A stretch of 21,529 nucleotides of DNA, taken from contig JAEWOR010000065.1 of NCBI GenBank assembly GCA_023399595.1, forward strand, positions 1 to 21,529, written 5' to 3'. Shown one piece after another: positions 7,951-16,752 of this stretch; the stretch's first letter is position 1; every line of letters begins with the position of its first letter. The position numbers and the translations under genes are program-made. Under the pieces are notes generated by a model. That model searched no databases. It had not been told where the DNA came from and was given only the letters and a program-made list of their open reading frames with translations. This DNA is from Bacteroidota bacterium. Its GTDB lineage: Bacteria; Bacteroidota; Bacteroidia; Flavobacteriales; Weeksellaceae.

Positions 7951-9123
7951 TTAATCTCTGTCCATATTAGAAGTTTCTTCTCCAATATTCCAAGTAAGAC
8001 CAAATCTCAATGTATTATCTAAAGCTGTATTTATTTTAGACATATTAACTAGGTAAGAAACATCAAGTCCGAAAGATTTGTATTTTAATCCAACACCTGC
8101 TGTAGCAAATTGTCTAGCTCCTTGCTCTTCACTTTCATGGAAATAACCACCTCTTATCGCAAAAGCATTATTGTAAGAATACTCCAGTCCACCACTTAAC
8201 ATGATGCTTTTTTCATTTTTAAATGATTTACCAATACCTTCCATAACACCCACGTTAGGGATTTCAGACTTTATTATAGGTTCGTTTGTTCTTGGGTCTA
8301 TGCCTACTTGAGTATATTCTGCACCTGGAACTAGAATTTTAGAACCTTCAACGCTCAAGCTTATTCTATTCATGTCATCCAAGAAATAGTCATATCCTAA
8401 ACCTAATCTAGCCATAGTTGGGAGATATGATCTTGATTCTTCATTTCCTGTATAGTCTAATTTTGGACCTAGATTTTGGATAGCAAAACCTCCATTTACT
8501 CTACCTTCAGAATTTCCTAAAGTAAATTTAGGAGAAGAATAATAACCAGCAATATCTACTGCAAAAGTGTTTGCCGGCTTCAAAGTGGTATCCGTGTTAA
8601 AACCTCCAGCTAAATCTGAACGAATAAATCTACCCGTAACAGACATTGAGTAAGTGTCTGATAATTTCATTGCATAGGCAATATCAATTGAGAATTCATT
8701 AGGTTTAGATGTACCCATACTTTGAACCTCGTTGCCTACTAAATGTGTTAAGTCTACTTCCCCCATATTGAAGTAATAAATACTTGCAGAAATCGTAGAT
8801 CTCTCTTCTTCACCTAAAAATTTGTAATATGATGCATACAATAGGAAAACATCATTAGTAAGTTTTCCCATATAAGGTGTATAGTTAATACCAATGCCTG
8901 AGTTTGTATTGGCAAAAGGATACTTAGCTGCATTCCAAAATTGTGAAAATACATCTGGTGAGGTTACAACACCTTGGTCTCCCATACCTCCTGATTTTGC
9001 ATCTGGAGCAATTCTTAGGAACGGAGCTCCAGTAAGAACGGGTCTTATGTTACTTAATTGGGAATAACCTAGAAAACCAGCACTCAGACTAATTCCTAAA
9101 AGCAGTTTAGTAGTTAAATTCAT
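7951..9123 (-). CDS. porV: Type IX secretion system outer-membrane protein PorV (LptO)
   Basis: 390 residues. PorV is a beta-barrel of the FadL-like type. It collects cargo proteins from the SprA translocon and, with PorU, PorQ and PorZ, brings them to the site of signal removal and surface attachment; it is also needed for secretion of many cargo proteins. A signal peptide ends near LGYSQ (about residue 22). The mature N terminus LSNIRPVLTGAPFLRIAPDA and the SGGMGDQGV segment are strongly family-typical. The rest is alternating beta-strand sequence, with late strands such as AFAIRGGYFHE and FGLDVSYLVNM. It follows porU with a 31 bp gap on the same strand, matching the porU-porV pair of other Flavobacteriia, and has its own terminator. 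Confidence 0.95.
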   Translation of the reverse strand: MNLTTKLLLGISLSAGFLGYSQLSNIRPVLTGAPFLRIAPDAKSGGMGDQGVVTSPDVFSQFWNAAKYPFANTNSGIGINYTPYMGKLTNDVFLLYASYYKFLGEEERSTISASIYYFNMGEVDLTHLVGNEVQSMGTSKPNEFSIDIAYAMKLSDTYSMSVTGRFIRSDLAGGFNTDTTLKPANTFAVDIAGYYSSPKFTLGNSEGRVNGGFAIQNLGPKLDYTGNEESRSYLPTMARLGLGYDYFLDDMNRISLSVEGSKILVPGAEYTQVGIDPRTNEPIIKSEIPNVGVMEGIGKSFKNEKSIMLSGGLEYSYNNAFAIRGGYFHESEEQGARQFATAGVGLKYKSFGLDVSYLVNMSKINTALDNTLRFGLTWNIGEETSNMDRD

Positions 9124-9154
9124 ATATCGTTTTTTTATATTATCAGTTTTTAAA

Positions 9155-12100
9155 TTATTTCAAAAGTACCATTTTTTCTATTGCTGTGGCACTTCCTTTG
9201 CATTTTTCTTGATTTTGACTCTTTGCAAATATCTTAAAAATATACGTACCTTTTGCAACTGTTGCCCCAAAATCGTCTCTACCATCCCATTCTATTGCTT
9301 GTTTAGGCGTTCTATATCCTTGTAGGAAAGGTTCTGACATTACAACTTGCGAAATTGTTTTCACTAATTTTCCTGTAATAGTATAAATTTGAACATTCGC
9401 ATCTAAAATATCATCACAATTATGTTCAAATTGAATGTATGTTTTGTTGGTAAAAGGATTTGGCCAATTTAAAGGTCTGTTAATTGTTAAATGTTGATCA
9501 GTTTCATCCTTTACTGTAAAGTTTAACGTTTCAGTTGTAGAATTATTGTTAATGTCCCAAATTTTAAATGTTAATTGATGGTCACCTACCGCTAGATTTC
9601 TGAAAGGATAGGTTACATTTCCTTTTTGGAAATCTGCTAAACTAGGATTAACACAGCCATTTCCTTCTCCTGGTGCATAAAAATCATTCAATACAACAGT
9701 ATTGATAATTTGACCATCGAGGTAGGTGGTAATATCATGTCCTACTCCTGCGCCTGTTGAGTTAATTCCTGTATCATCTGTAACACAAGCTAGTAAAGTT
9801 GGATTTTGGTTGGTGATTCCCCCATTAGCAAAATTGGTGTTGTTCATATACAAACGAACTTTTGGAGGTTGATTGTCATTAACGCCATTAGGATTTAAAT
9901 CACCTACTTGTACTGTTTGATTTTGGAATACGTCTACAGATTTATTGTCAGCATATACCAATAATCTACCTTCACCAATGGTATAATTAATATCTTTGGG
10001 AACGTAAAATTCTACAGTAAAGACGCCGTTTACAACCGATCCAGAAGCTTTTACAATAGCACTTCCTTCTTCTTTATATTGTAAAATAGGAGTAAGGTTT
10101 CCTGGATTGTTAAGAGTTTTCTTATCAATTTTTTTATCAAAAATATTTACTACAACTCGTCCATTAAAAGTTGTATTTAAGCTACCGTTAGCGTTATTTA
10201 CATGACCTTTAACCTTTACAAAGTCAAGACCTCTAATTAATCCCGGTACTGGAGTTTCTATTTGGTCTACTATTATGTTTCTTGTAGGTCTACTTAGTTT
10301 CATTGCAGGATCACCCAAATAGTTTACTTTTAGATGTTCTGAGCTTGGTCCTTTTAAAAGTTTTGCATTCAAATGTGCATTACCCAATGTTGCAAAATCA
10401 TCATTTTGTAAATTGAATATATTATTTGTGAAAAGACCTGTAAACTCTCTACCATACACAACTTGAATTGCTCTACTAGAAGTAATCATAGTGGCAGCAC
10501 CTCCTTTGTTACTCTTTATAATCTGTTCACCAACGGAGAATGTTCCAGGCTCATCCCAAAGTGTAAATTCACAAGTAATGGTGGAAACCAAAGGTAATCT
10601 AGCATATAGATTAGAGTAATTATGGAGTGACTCAGCTTCAGTTGAGTTGAAAATTCTTTCCTGTGCCCAACCGTTAATTCCTCCATGTCCGAAATAAAAG
10701 ATATAAAGACTGTTTCCAAAATCATTCGCAATAGCTTGGTTCACTTGAGGGTATCTTCTGCCAGCAGCTGTACTTTGTGGGACAAATGAATCCATGTATA
10801 ATTTTCGAACATTATATTCTTTTAAATTATTGGTGTTGGTTTCAAATATAGGAACTAAAGCCTCGTTCATCACGTCATGAAAAGGAGAGCCGTTATCATT
10901 GTCATCATCTACCACAAAGTCTAGTTTCATTCTCCATTCACCAAAAGGAGTGGCCTGAGAAGGTAGATTATTATAATAAGCTAAGGTTTTGTCCACTAAT
11001 AATTTTGCTTCTCCAATATTGGCTGCAGGTAATCTTCCAACGGGAAGGTTTGGAAGTAAGTTCGATAAATATGCAGAGCCATTTTGCGGGCTTGTCATAA
11101 CTATGTAGTCGTCTGTTACATAAGAACTTTCATAATTTGCAGATTCTTCACTTTGGTAAGAAGATACAATATTAGAGTTGTTTGCAATTCTGTTTTTGTA
11201 ATCAAATGATGCATCTCCCAAAATAAGAACATACTTTAATGTTCCAGCTGGCGAATTCAATTTTGTCACAAAATCACGAACTGCAGTTAAATCTTTACTT
11301 CCACTTCCAAATTCATTATATATTTTATTTGCATCTACAACTTCTACCGTAAAGTTACTTTTGGTTCTATGATGATTTGCTAACCTTTCAGCTTGTCCCA
11401 TCATTTCTGGTGTTGTAATGATTAAATAATCAATATTTCTTAATGCCGACAAATCTTGGTTGGCAATTTTTTCTACAAATGCAGGAGAAAAAGCGGCATC
11501 AGCACGAAAGGCTACAAATTCATTGTTGAAGTTTAAATCGGATGCAGTATAAGCAAAATTAAAAGTAGTTGTTGTGTTAGACTTGTTTGTTTTTTTTGTA
11601 ATATTAGTAATATCTGTAACATCCCATATTTGTTCTAGATTTCCTGCTCCAGATACGCTAAAGCCATAGGTTGTATTGCTTCCACTCACTAGAGAAAAAT
11701 CTCTAAAATTCATTTGAGAACCATTGAATTTTAGATCTTGTTTATATTGTATTTCAGCATAATCAAAATAAAAATTTCCATTTGGATTGGCTGAAATGTT
11801 GGGTTTCATCGTAATTTTAACCTGATTTCCCTGAAGATTTGATATAGAACCACTATACCTCGCATTTGAATAGTTACTACTACTAATATTGATATTTGAA
11901 ACATTCTGGTTGTTAATATCAAAAGCAATTGAATTACCATTAGATCCCATGGCAATTGCTTGTGCGCGGTACAATAGAGTAGTCCCAGGAATAAGTGCTG
12001 AAGCAAGGTCAAATGTAATCACTTTGTCTGTGATAAATGGAGCATCTTCCACCCATGTTCTTCCAACTTTCATTAACGATTTTTGGTCATTATTGATGAC

Positions 12101-13033
12101 TTGATAAGCGTCGTACTGAGTAATTGGTGCGTTTGCAGGCATATTAATGTCACTAGTTTGTATTCTTTTGCCTGGACCTTTATCAAAAGTTATAAAATAG
12201 TAAGAGTTATCTTCATAGATGTTTTTAAGACCATTTGTTGTATCTGATCTTGTTTCTCTTCTCTTATAACCAGCGCCATTATTGGTGTTATACAAATTGT
12301 AGCCATCTGGACCTTGAGCATAAAAAAGAGCATAATCAGCATCATTCCAAATGTTATCATCTTCTCCCACTACTTGAATTGAATTCTCTTGTAAAGCGCT
12401 ATACCTTACATCCATATTGTGTTCCGGAAGCATTATACCCCCATTTCCATAAATTCTTAAATTCTTTGGGTTTACTGAAGCCGGATTAATACCTATGCTG
12501 TTTAAAAACTGAGCTGTAATTTTAAAGACTCCAGATTTATCGATTTTAATTTTATAAAAATTCCCAGAAGATAAAGGATTATTTGTGGTTCCTACTTTCA
12601 AAGCACTTTTCTGAACCCGTGAACCGCTTTCTGAAATATCATAACCCGATAATCTGAAAATTTTACCCTTAATGTTTTTAAATAAGCCTACTGAAATAGA
12701 GGCGTAATCAATTCCTTCACTAGCATAATAAGAAACATTTGCAATATCAAAATCTGGGAGATTATTAATATTGAGCTCGAATACATCTTTAGTGCTAATG
12801 GGAGTCCAAGTTAAATTAGTTATTTTTAATTCTTTTTCGCCAACCCTTTGTTTGTTTTGAATAAATATGTTATTTTGGCTAAAAGAAAAACCTTCATTTT
12901 TAAAACTTGGGAGATTTATTTTTGTTTCGCCGTAATCTTGAATCTTAGAACCATCCCATTCAACGGTGATTCTTTGAGAAAATAGTGAAACCGAAAAGAT
13001 AAAAAAAGATAAAAATGTTATTTTGAGTTTCAT
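9155..13033 (-). CDS. porU: Type IX secretion system sortase PorU (C25 family cysteine peptidase)
   Basis: 1292 residues. PorU removes the conserved C-terminal domain of T9SS cargo at the cell surface and promotes attachment to lipopolysaccharide. A signal peptide ends at about residue 20 (SLFSQ). A long beta-rich N-terminal region is followed by a gingipain-like C25 catalytic domain at roughly 530-920. The likely catalytic His is His783 in YFGHGGINGW and the nucleophile Cys821 in STITCEF. After that come Ig-like domains and a C-terminal FlgD-like/CTD-like fold ending in GTYIFKIFAK and a KMVLLK tail. The start at 13033 gives an intact signal peptide. Upstream, the minus strand has TATTTTG (13060-13066), one base short of the -7 consensus. 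Divergent from gldJ; cotranscribed with porV. Confidence 0.95.
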   Translation of the reverse strand: MKLKITFLSFFIFSVSLFSQRITVEWDGSKIQDYGETKINLPSFKNEGFSFSQNNIFIQNKQRVGEKELKITNLTWTPISTKDVFELNINNLPDFDIANVSYYASEGIDYASISVGLFKNIKGKIFRLSGYDISESGSRVQKSALKVGTTNNPLSSGNFYKIKIDKSGVFKITAQFLNSIGINPASVNPKNLRIYGNGGIMLPEHNMDVRYSALQENSIQVVGEDDNIWNDADYALFYAQGPDGYNLYNTNNGAGYKRRETRSDTTNGLKNIYEDNSYYFITFDKGPGKRIQTSDINMPANAPITQYDAYQVINNDQKSLMKVGRTWVEDAPFITDKVITFDLASALIPGTTLLYRAQAIAMGSNGNSIAFDINNQNVSNINISSSNYSNARYSGSISNLQGNQVKITMKPNISANPNGNFYFDYAEIQYKQDLKFNGSQMNFRDFSLVSGSNTTYGFSVSGAGNLEQIWDVTDITNITKKTNKSNTTTTFNFAYTASDLNFNNEFVAFRADAAFSPAFVEKIANQDLSALRNIDYLIITTPEMMGQAERLANHHRTKSNFTVEVVDANKIYNEFGSGSKDLTAVRDFVTKLNSPAGTLKYVLILGDASFDYKNRIANNSNIVSSYQSEESANYESSYVTDDYIVMTSPQNGSAYLSNLLPNLPVGRLPAANIGEAKLLVDKTLAYYNNLPSQATPFGEWRMKLDFVVDDDNDNGSPFHDVMNEALVPIFETNTNNLKEYNVRKLYMDSFVPQSTAAGRRYPQVNQAIANDFGNSLYIFYFGHGGINGWAQERIFNSTEAESLHNYSNLYARLPLVSTITCEFTLWDEPGTFSVGEQIIKSNKGGAATMITSSRAIQVVYGREFTGLFTNNIFNLQNDDFATLGNAHLNAKLLKGPSSEHLKVNYLGDPAMKLSRPTRNIIVDQIETPVPGLIRGLDFVKVKGHVNNANGSLNTTFNGRVVVNIFDKKIDKKTLNNPGNLTPILQYKEEGSAIVKASGSVVNGVFTVEFYVPKDINYTIGEGRLLVYADNKSVDVFQNQTVQVGDLNPNGVNDNQPPKVRLYMNNTNFANGGITNQNPTLLACVTDDTGINSTGAGVGHDITTYLDGQIINTVVLNDFYAPGEGNGCVNPSLADFQKGNVTYPFRNLAVGDHQLTFKIWDINNNSTTETLNFTVKDETDQHLTINRPLNWPNPFTNKTYIQFEHNCDDILDANVQIYTITGKLVKTISQVVMSEPFLQGYRTPKQAIEWDGRDDFGATVAKGTYIFKIFAKSQNQEKCKGSATAIEKMVLLK

Positions 13034-13142
13034 GTTTGTTATCTGGATTTTATGAATTACAAAATAAATGAAAATTTTGATAACATTATATGATACAATA
13101 AAATTAATTTGCTTTCGTTTATCAAAAAAATCAAATCTTTAC

Positions 13143-13173
13143 TTGATTTATTGAATAATTTATTTTTTCTTTG
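13143..13173 (+). promoter_or_regulatory. Putative promoter for gldJ
   Basis: TTG at 13143-13145 is followed after exactly 20 bp by TTTCTTTG at 13166-13173, resembling the flavobacterial pair TTG...TAnnTTTG with one deviation (T for A at the second base). It lies 25 bp before the chosen gldJ start and inside the alternative longer frame, so it supports the shorter protein. Confidence 0.45.
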
Positions 13174-13198
13174 TACTCTGAAAATATTTATATCGACT

Positions 13199-14785
13199 AT
13201 GAAAAAACTAAAGTTGTTTTCATTAATAGCATTAAGTTCTACACTAGCATTAACCAGTTGCGGTTCTAGCTCTAAAAAAGGAGGTGGTACTAAAAGTTTT
13301 GTAAGTAAAACAGGTTGGAAGCCTAATGATAAAAGAGGATTCTTTTTCGCAGGTAAACAACAAAAGCAAAAAGGTTGGCCAGGAATGGTCTTTGTAGAAG
13401 GTGGAACTTTTACAATGGGATTAGTGAAAGATGATGTTATGCGTGATTGGAATAACTCACCTCGTAGAATGCAGGTTAGTTCTTTCTTTCTTGGCGAAAC
13501 TGAGATTACAAACTATGAATACCGTGAATATTTAACATGGTTGAAATATGTTTTCCCACCGTCTGACCCAAGTTTTAAAGAAATCTATAACGGAGCAGTT
13601 CCAGATACTTTGCTTTGGGACAATAAGCTATCAAGAAATGACTTCTCTGAAACGTATTTCAGAGCGCCAGAATTTGATTATTATCCAGTTGTAGGAGTGT
13701 CTTGGTCTCAGGCTAATAGATATTGTGAATGGTTAACAGATAGATCTAATGAAAAAGCATTAATGGATGCTGGAATTATTTCTAAGGATTTATATATGAA
13801 TGAGTCTAACCAACAAGGTGAGTCTGCATTTAATATGGATAAGTTTAAATCTAACGATCCAGAAATCCAAAATTATGTTAACGAGAAAAGAAGACAACAA
13901 AAATCTGGTATAAAAACGACCAACCAAAGGCTTCAGGCTGCTAACCGTTCTCCTAGTGCTGCAATGGTTACGAAGTTCAGACTTCCAACTGAAGTGGAAT
14001 GGGAATACGCAGCTTTAGGAAACCAAAAAAACAGAACTTATAACTCTATTAATGGTAAAACTCCTGAAATTGATAAGTTAAGAGATAAAAAAGGAAGATT
14101 GTTAGCTAACTTCAAAGTAGGTAAAGGAGACTATTCTGGTGTTCCTGGTTCTGCAAATGACGGAGCTGCTAATACTTCTGATGTTAGACAATTCCCTGCA
14201 AACGACTTAGGTATCTATGGTATGTTTGGTAACGTAGCAGAATGGACAGCTGATGTATATAGACCAATTATAGATGAAGATTTCAATGATTTCAACTATT
14301 ATAGAGGAAATATGCCTCAGACTATCGTAAGAAATGGTGACGGGACTTATAAGAGAATTGAGGCTAACGAAGTTAAATATGATACTTTAGCTAACGGACA
14401 ATTACTATATAAAGGTTTACCTGGTAAGTATGAAAGAGAAACTATCGCTGATTACAGAAACTATAGAGATGGTGATCAACAATCTTCTTTAGATTTCTAC
14501 AAATCTGCAGATTCTTCTTCTAAATACAATATGTACAATGCTCCTAGAATGAGTTTTGTAGTAGATGGAAAAGGTAAAGTAATAGTTAAGAAAGACTCTA
14601 AAGAAAGAACATCTACTGTTTCTAACGATGTTAGAGTAGTAAAAGGGGGTTCTTGGCAAGATTCTGCTTATTGGCTAGATCCAGGAATGAGAAGATACAA
14701 AAACCAAGACAGAGCCTATGGTTGGGTTGGTTTCCGTGTAGCTCAAGATGCTAGAGATAGTAACAAAGGTGCAACAAGAAGATAA
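13199..14785 (+). CDS. gldJ: Gliding motility / T9SS lipoprotein GldJ
   Basis: 528 residues from the chosen start. The signal peptide ends in the lipobox ALTSC (Cys21), so the protein is a lipoprotein, in the outer membrane in known cases. The body is a formylglycine-generating-enzyme/sulfatase-modifying-factor fold. It begins near WPGMVFVEGGTFTMG, continues with GETEITNYEYREYL and FRLPTEVEWEYAA, then GIYGMFGNVAEWTADVY, and closes with VVKGGSWQDS and GWVGFRVAQD. In GldJ this fold is structural rather than an active enzyme; GldJ stabilises GldK and is needed for secretion and gliding. An in-frame ATG at 13109 would add 30 residues before the signal peptide and spoil it, so 13199 is chosen. Order relative to porU and murF matches other Flavobacteriia. 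It ends before a strong terminator. Confidence 0.94.
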   Translation: MKKLKLFSLIALSSTLALTSCGSSSKKGGGTKSFVSKTGWKPNDKRGFFFAGKQQKQKGWPGMVFVEGGTFTMGLVKDDVMRDWNNSPRRMQVSSFFLGETEITNYEYREYLTWLKYVFPPSDPSFKEIYNGAVPDTLLWDNKLSRNDFSETYFRAPEFDYYPVVGVSWSQANRYCEWLTDRSNEKALMDAGIISKDLYMNESNQQGESAFNMDKFKSNDPEIQNYVNEKRRQQKSGIKTTNQRLQAANRSPSAAMVTKFRLPTEVEWEYAALGNQKNRTYNSINGKTPEIDKLRDKKGRLLANFKVGKGDYSGVPGSANDGAANTSDVRQFPANDLGIYGMFGNVAEWTADVYRPIIDEDFNDFNYYRGNMPQTIVRNGDGTYKRIEANEVKYDTLANGQLLYKGLPGKYERETIADYRNYRDGDQQSSLDFYKSADSSSKYNMYNAPRMSFVVDGKGKVIVKKDSKERTSTVSNDVRVVKGGSWQDSAYWLDPGMRRYKNQDRAYGWVGFRVAQDARDSNKGATRR

Positions 14786-14802
14786 TATATTCAAATACTA
14801 AT

Positions 14803-14840
14803 AAAAATCCTTTCGAGAAATCGAAAGGATTTTTTATTTT
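14803..14840 (+). terminator. Rho-independent terminator after gldJ
   Basis: Arms AAAAATCCTTTCGA (14803-14816) and TCGAAAGGATTTTT (14821-14834) pair perfectly over 14 bp around a GAAA tetraloop, followed by more T. It lies 18 bp after the gldJ stop codon. Its T tract merges with the murF promoter element. Confidence 0.9.
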
Positions 14841-14842
14841 TG
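14835..14842 (+). promoter_or_regulatory. Putative -7 promoter element for murF, nearly leaderless
   Basis: TATTTTTG matches TAnnTTTG exactly and is separated from the murF ATG by only 4 bases. The element sits in the T-rich tail of the gldJ terminator. A -33 TTG is not present; that position falls in the terminator stem. Confidence 0.5.
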
Positions 14843-14846
14843 ACAT

Positions 14847-16118
14847 ATGAATACCGAACAGTTTTATACCTTATATAAAGAGAGTAATAATGTTACTATT
14901 GATAGTCGAAAAATAGAAGTGGGAGATATCTTCTTTGCATTTTCAGGGGAGAATTTTAATGCTGCAACATTTGCAGAAAAAGCAATTAACGATGGTGCTT
15001 TAGCGGTAATTGTAGAACAAAAAGATTTTGAAAATACTCAGAAAAATATTTTTTATGTTCCTTCAACTTTAGATTTTTTACAAGAGTTAGCCATTTATCA
15101 CAGAAATCAATTAGCGATTCCCATTATTGGTTTAACAGGAAGTAATGGTAAAACAACTTCTAAGGAATTAATACATGTGGTTTTGCAAGAAAAATTCAAT
15201 GTTCAATATACCAAAGGGAATTTGAATAACCATATTGGAGTTCCGCTCACTATTTTATCTATTCGTCCAGAACATGAAATGGCGGTGATAGAAATGGGCG
15301 CTAATCACCAAAAAGAAATAGAAAGTTTATGCAAAATTTCTCAGCCTAATTACGGTTATATTACCAATTTTGGGAAAGCTCATTTAGAAGGATTTGGCGG
15401 TTTTGAAGGCGTTATTAAAGGTAAATCTGAATTATATGATTATCTTATTTTGAATGAACAAAACATATTAGTCAATGAAAATGATCCTATTCAAGTAGAA
15501 AAAACTGAAAATTACAGTCATAAAATTAGCTTCGGAAAAGAAAATTCAGATTTTAATTTCCAAAGAATTTCCAAAAATCATTTTGTAGGTTTAGAATATC
15601 AAGGGGAAATTGCTGTTTCAAATTTAACAGGTGACTATAATTTCACCAATTTATGTGCGGCTGCAAGTTTAGGTTTGTATTTTGGATTGGAATTTTCTAC
15701 AATTAAAGCTGTTTTGGAAAAGTATATGCCTACTAATATGCGTTCGCAAATTGTTCAGCAAAATGCTACAACCTTAGTTCTGGATACTTATAATGCTAAT
15801 CCGAGTTCTATGTTAGCTTCATTGCAGAATTTTTCTAATTTTGAAGGCTCAAAAACCATTATTATTGGCGATATGTTGGAGCTGGGAGAGGTAAGTATTG
15901 CAGAGCATCAAAACATATATAACTTAGCTCAAAGTTTAGGTTTTGACGATATTATTACAGTGGGTAAAGAGTTTAAGAAAATAAATAATACACAACACGC
16001 TTTTGAAAATACGTTAGAACTTATTACTTATTTAAAGGATAATAAAATTCTGTCTAAAAATGTTTTACTAAAAGCTTCCAGAGGAATTGCCCTTGAAAAA
16101 GCCATTGAGTTTATTTAA
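14847..16118 (+). CDS. murF: UDP-N-acetylmuramoyl-tripeptide--D-alanyl-D-alanine ligase (MurF)
   Basis: 423 residues. It adds D-Ala-D-Ala to UDP-MurNAc-tripeptide using ATP, the last cytoplasmic step in building the peptidoglycan stem. The N-terminal substrate domain has TIDSRKIEVGDIFFA (residues 17-31, the Ser-Arg UDP-binding signature). The Mur ligase P-loop GLTGSNGKTT is at 95-104, followed by NLNNHIGVPLT and a conserved EMGANHQKEI segment, then ITNFGKAHLEGFG. The C-terminal domain includes LDTYNANPSS and IIGDMLELGE. Length is normal for Bacteroidota MurF. It starts just after the gldJ terminator and overlaps the convergent Nudix gene by 8 bp at its 3' end. Confidence 0.96.
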   Translation: MNTEQFYTLYKESNNVTIDSRKIEVGDIFFAFSGENFNAATFAEKAINDGALAVIVEQKDFENTQKNIFYVPSTLDFLQELAIYHRNQLAIPIIGLTGSNGKTTSKELIHVVLQEKFNVQYTKGNLNNHIGVPLTILSIRPEHEMAVIEMGANHQKEIESLCKISQPNYGYITNFGKAHLEGFGGFEGVIKGKSELYDYLILNEQNILVNENDPIQVEKTENYSHKISFGKENSDFNFQRISKNHFVGLEYQGEIAVSNLTGDYNFTNLCAAASLGLYFGLEFSTIKAVLEKYMPTNMRSQIVQQNATTLVLDTYNANPSSMLASLQNFSNFEGSKTIIIGDMLELGEVSIAEHQNIYNLAQSLGFDDIITVGKEFKKINNTQHAFENTLELITYLKDNKILSKNVLLKASRGIALEKAIEFI

Positions 16119-16722
16119 ATTTTGTTTCTACAAATTCTTTCAAAATCAATTTAATATTTTCGAAAGTATTGGGATGAACTTCTGCGTTAATTTCAGATAT
16201 ATTTTTCCAAGAAACTTCAGTTATTCCTTCTTCTAATTGAGGTTTTGAGGTGTCTTCACCTTTGAAATTCATCTCAAACCAATGGGTACATTTTAAAACT
16301 TTTTGGTTGTTCCTTTCTGTATAAATATGGTAAGTAGTGGTTAAAAACTTCACCAATTCTAAGTTGCTTAGGTTGGTTTCTTCTTCAACTTCGCGTACAG
16401 ATGCTTGTTCTAGAGATTCTCCTTTTTCTAATTTACCTTTAGGAAGATCCCATTTTCCTAATCTTTTGATAAATAAAACTTTATGTTCTTCATTGAAAAC
16501 CACTCCACCAGCAGCTTCAATAATTTTTAGCATACCAGAAAATGTTTTCCAAATTTCATTAATGTTTTCTCCAAAAATATTTAAATCTTGAGTGGAAGTA
16601 TTTTCTAAAAGATCTAAAGCTATTTCTAAAGTCGTTTGATCTTGGTATTTTAGATTTTTACTTAGATTTTGAGAAGTTTCAGAAAATAATAACTTTTTTT
16701 CATTCACAAAAACTTTATACAT
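16111..16722 (-). CDS. Nudix hydrolase domain protein
   Basis: 203 residues. Nudix enzymes cleave nucleoside diphosphates linked to another moiety. An N-terminal part of about 65 residues has no motif I recognise. The Nudix domain then starts near IEAAGGVVFNEEHKVLFIKR, and the Nudix box runs from Gly96 through Glu102 to Arg110-Glu111-Val112-Glu113-Glu114-Glu115. The metal-binding REVEEE core is complete, but the usual Gly near the end of the box is Asn117. KWDLPKGKLE gives the classic approach to the box. The substrate cannot be assigned. It is divergent from the SRPBCC gene with a 30 bp gap and convergent with murF with an 8 bp overlap. Confidence 0.88.
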   Translation of the reverse strand: MYKVFVNEKKLLFSETSQNLSKNLKYQDQTTLEIALDLLENTSTQDLNIFGENINEIWKTFSGMLKIIEAAGGVVFNEEHKVLFIKRLGKWDLPKGKLEKGESLEQASVREVEEETNLSNLELVKFLTTTYHIYTERNNQKVLKCTHWFEMNFKGEDTSKPQLEEGITEVSWKNISEINAEVHPNTFENIKLILKEFVETKFK

Positions 16723-16725
16723 TTG
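16718..16725 (+). promoter_or_regulatory. Putative -7 promoter element for the SRPBCC gene
   Basis: TACATTTG matches TAnnTTTG, 27 bp before the ATG at 16753. It overlaps the start codon of the divergent Nudix gene. No -33 TTG is visible at the usual distance. Confidence 0.4.
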
Positions 16726-16740
16726 TAATAATATTTAATA

Positions 16741-16748
16741 CAAAAATA
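16741..16748 (-). promoter_or_regulatory. Putative -7 promoter element for the Nudix gene
   Basis: The minus strand reads TATTTTTG, an exact TAnnTTTG match, 18 bp before the Nudix start at 16722. It faces, and lies within 30 bp of, the SRPBCC gene's element, so polymerases for the two genes would compete for the same DNA. Confidence 0.45.
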
Positions 16749-16752
16749 AACA

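Noticed and set aside
12235..12489. Open frames antisense to porU (for example 12235-12489 and 11889-12104) and other frames inside large genes
   Set aside because: Their translations have no domain, signal or coherent composition and lie wholly opposite a well-supported long gene.
13109..13198. Longer GldJ start at 13109
   Set aside because: It would put 30 hydrophobic residues before an already perfect lipoprotein signal and would include the likely promoter.
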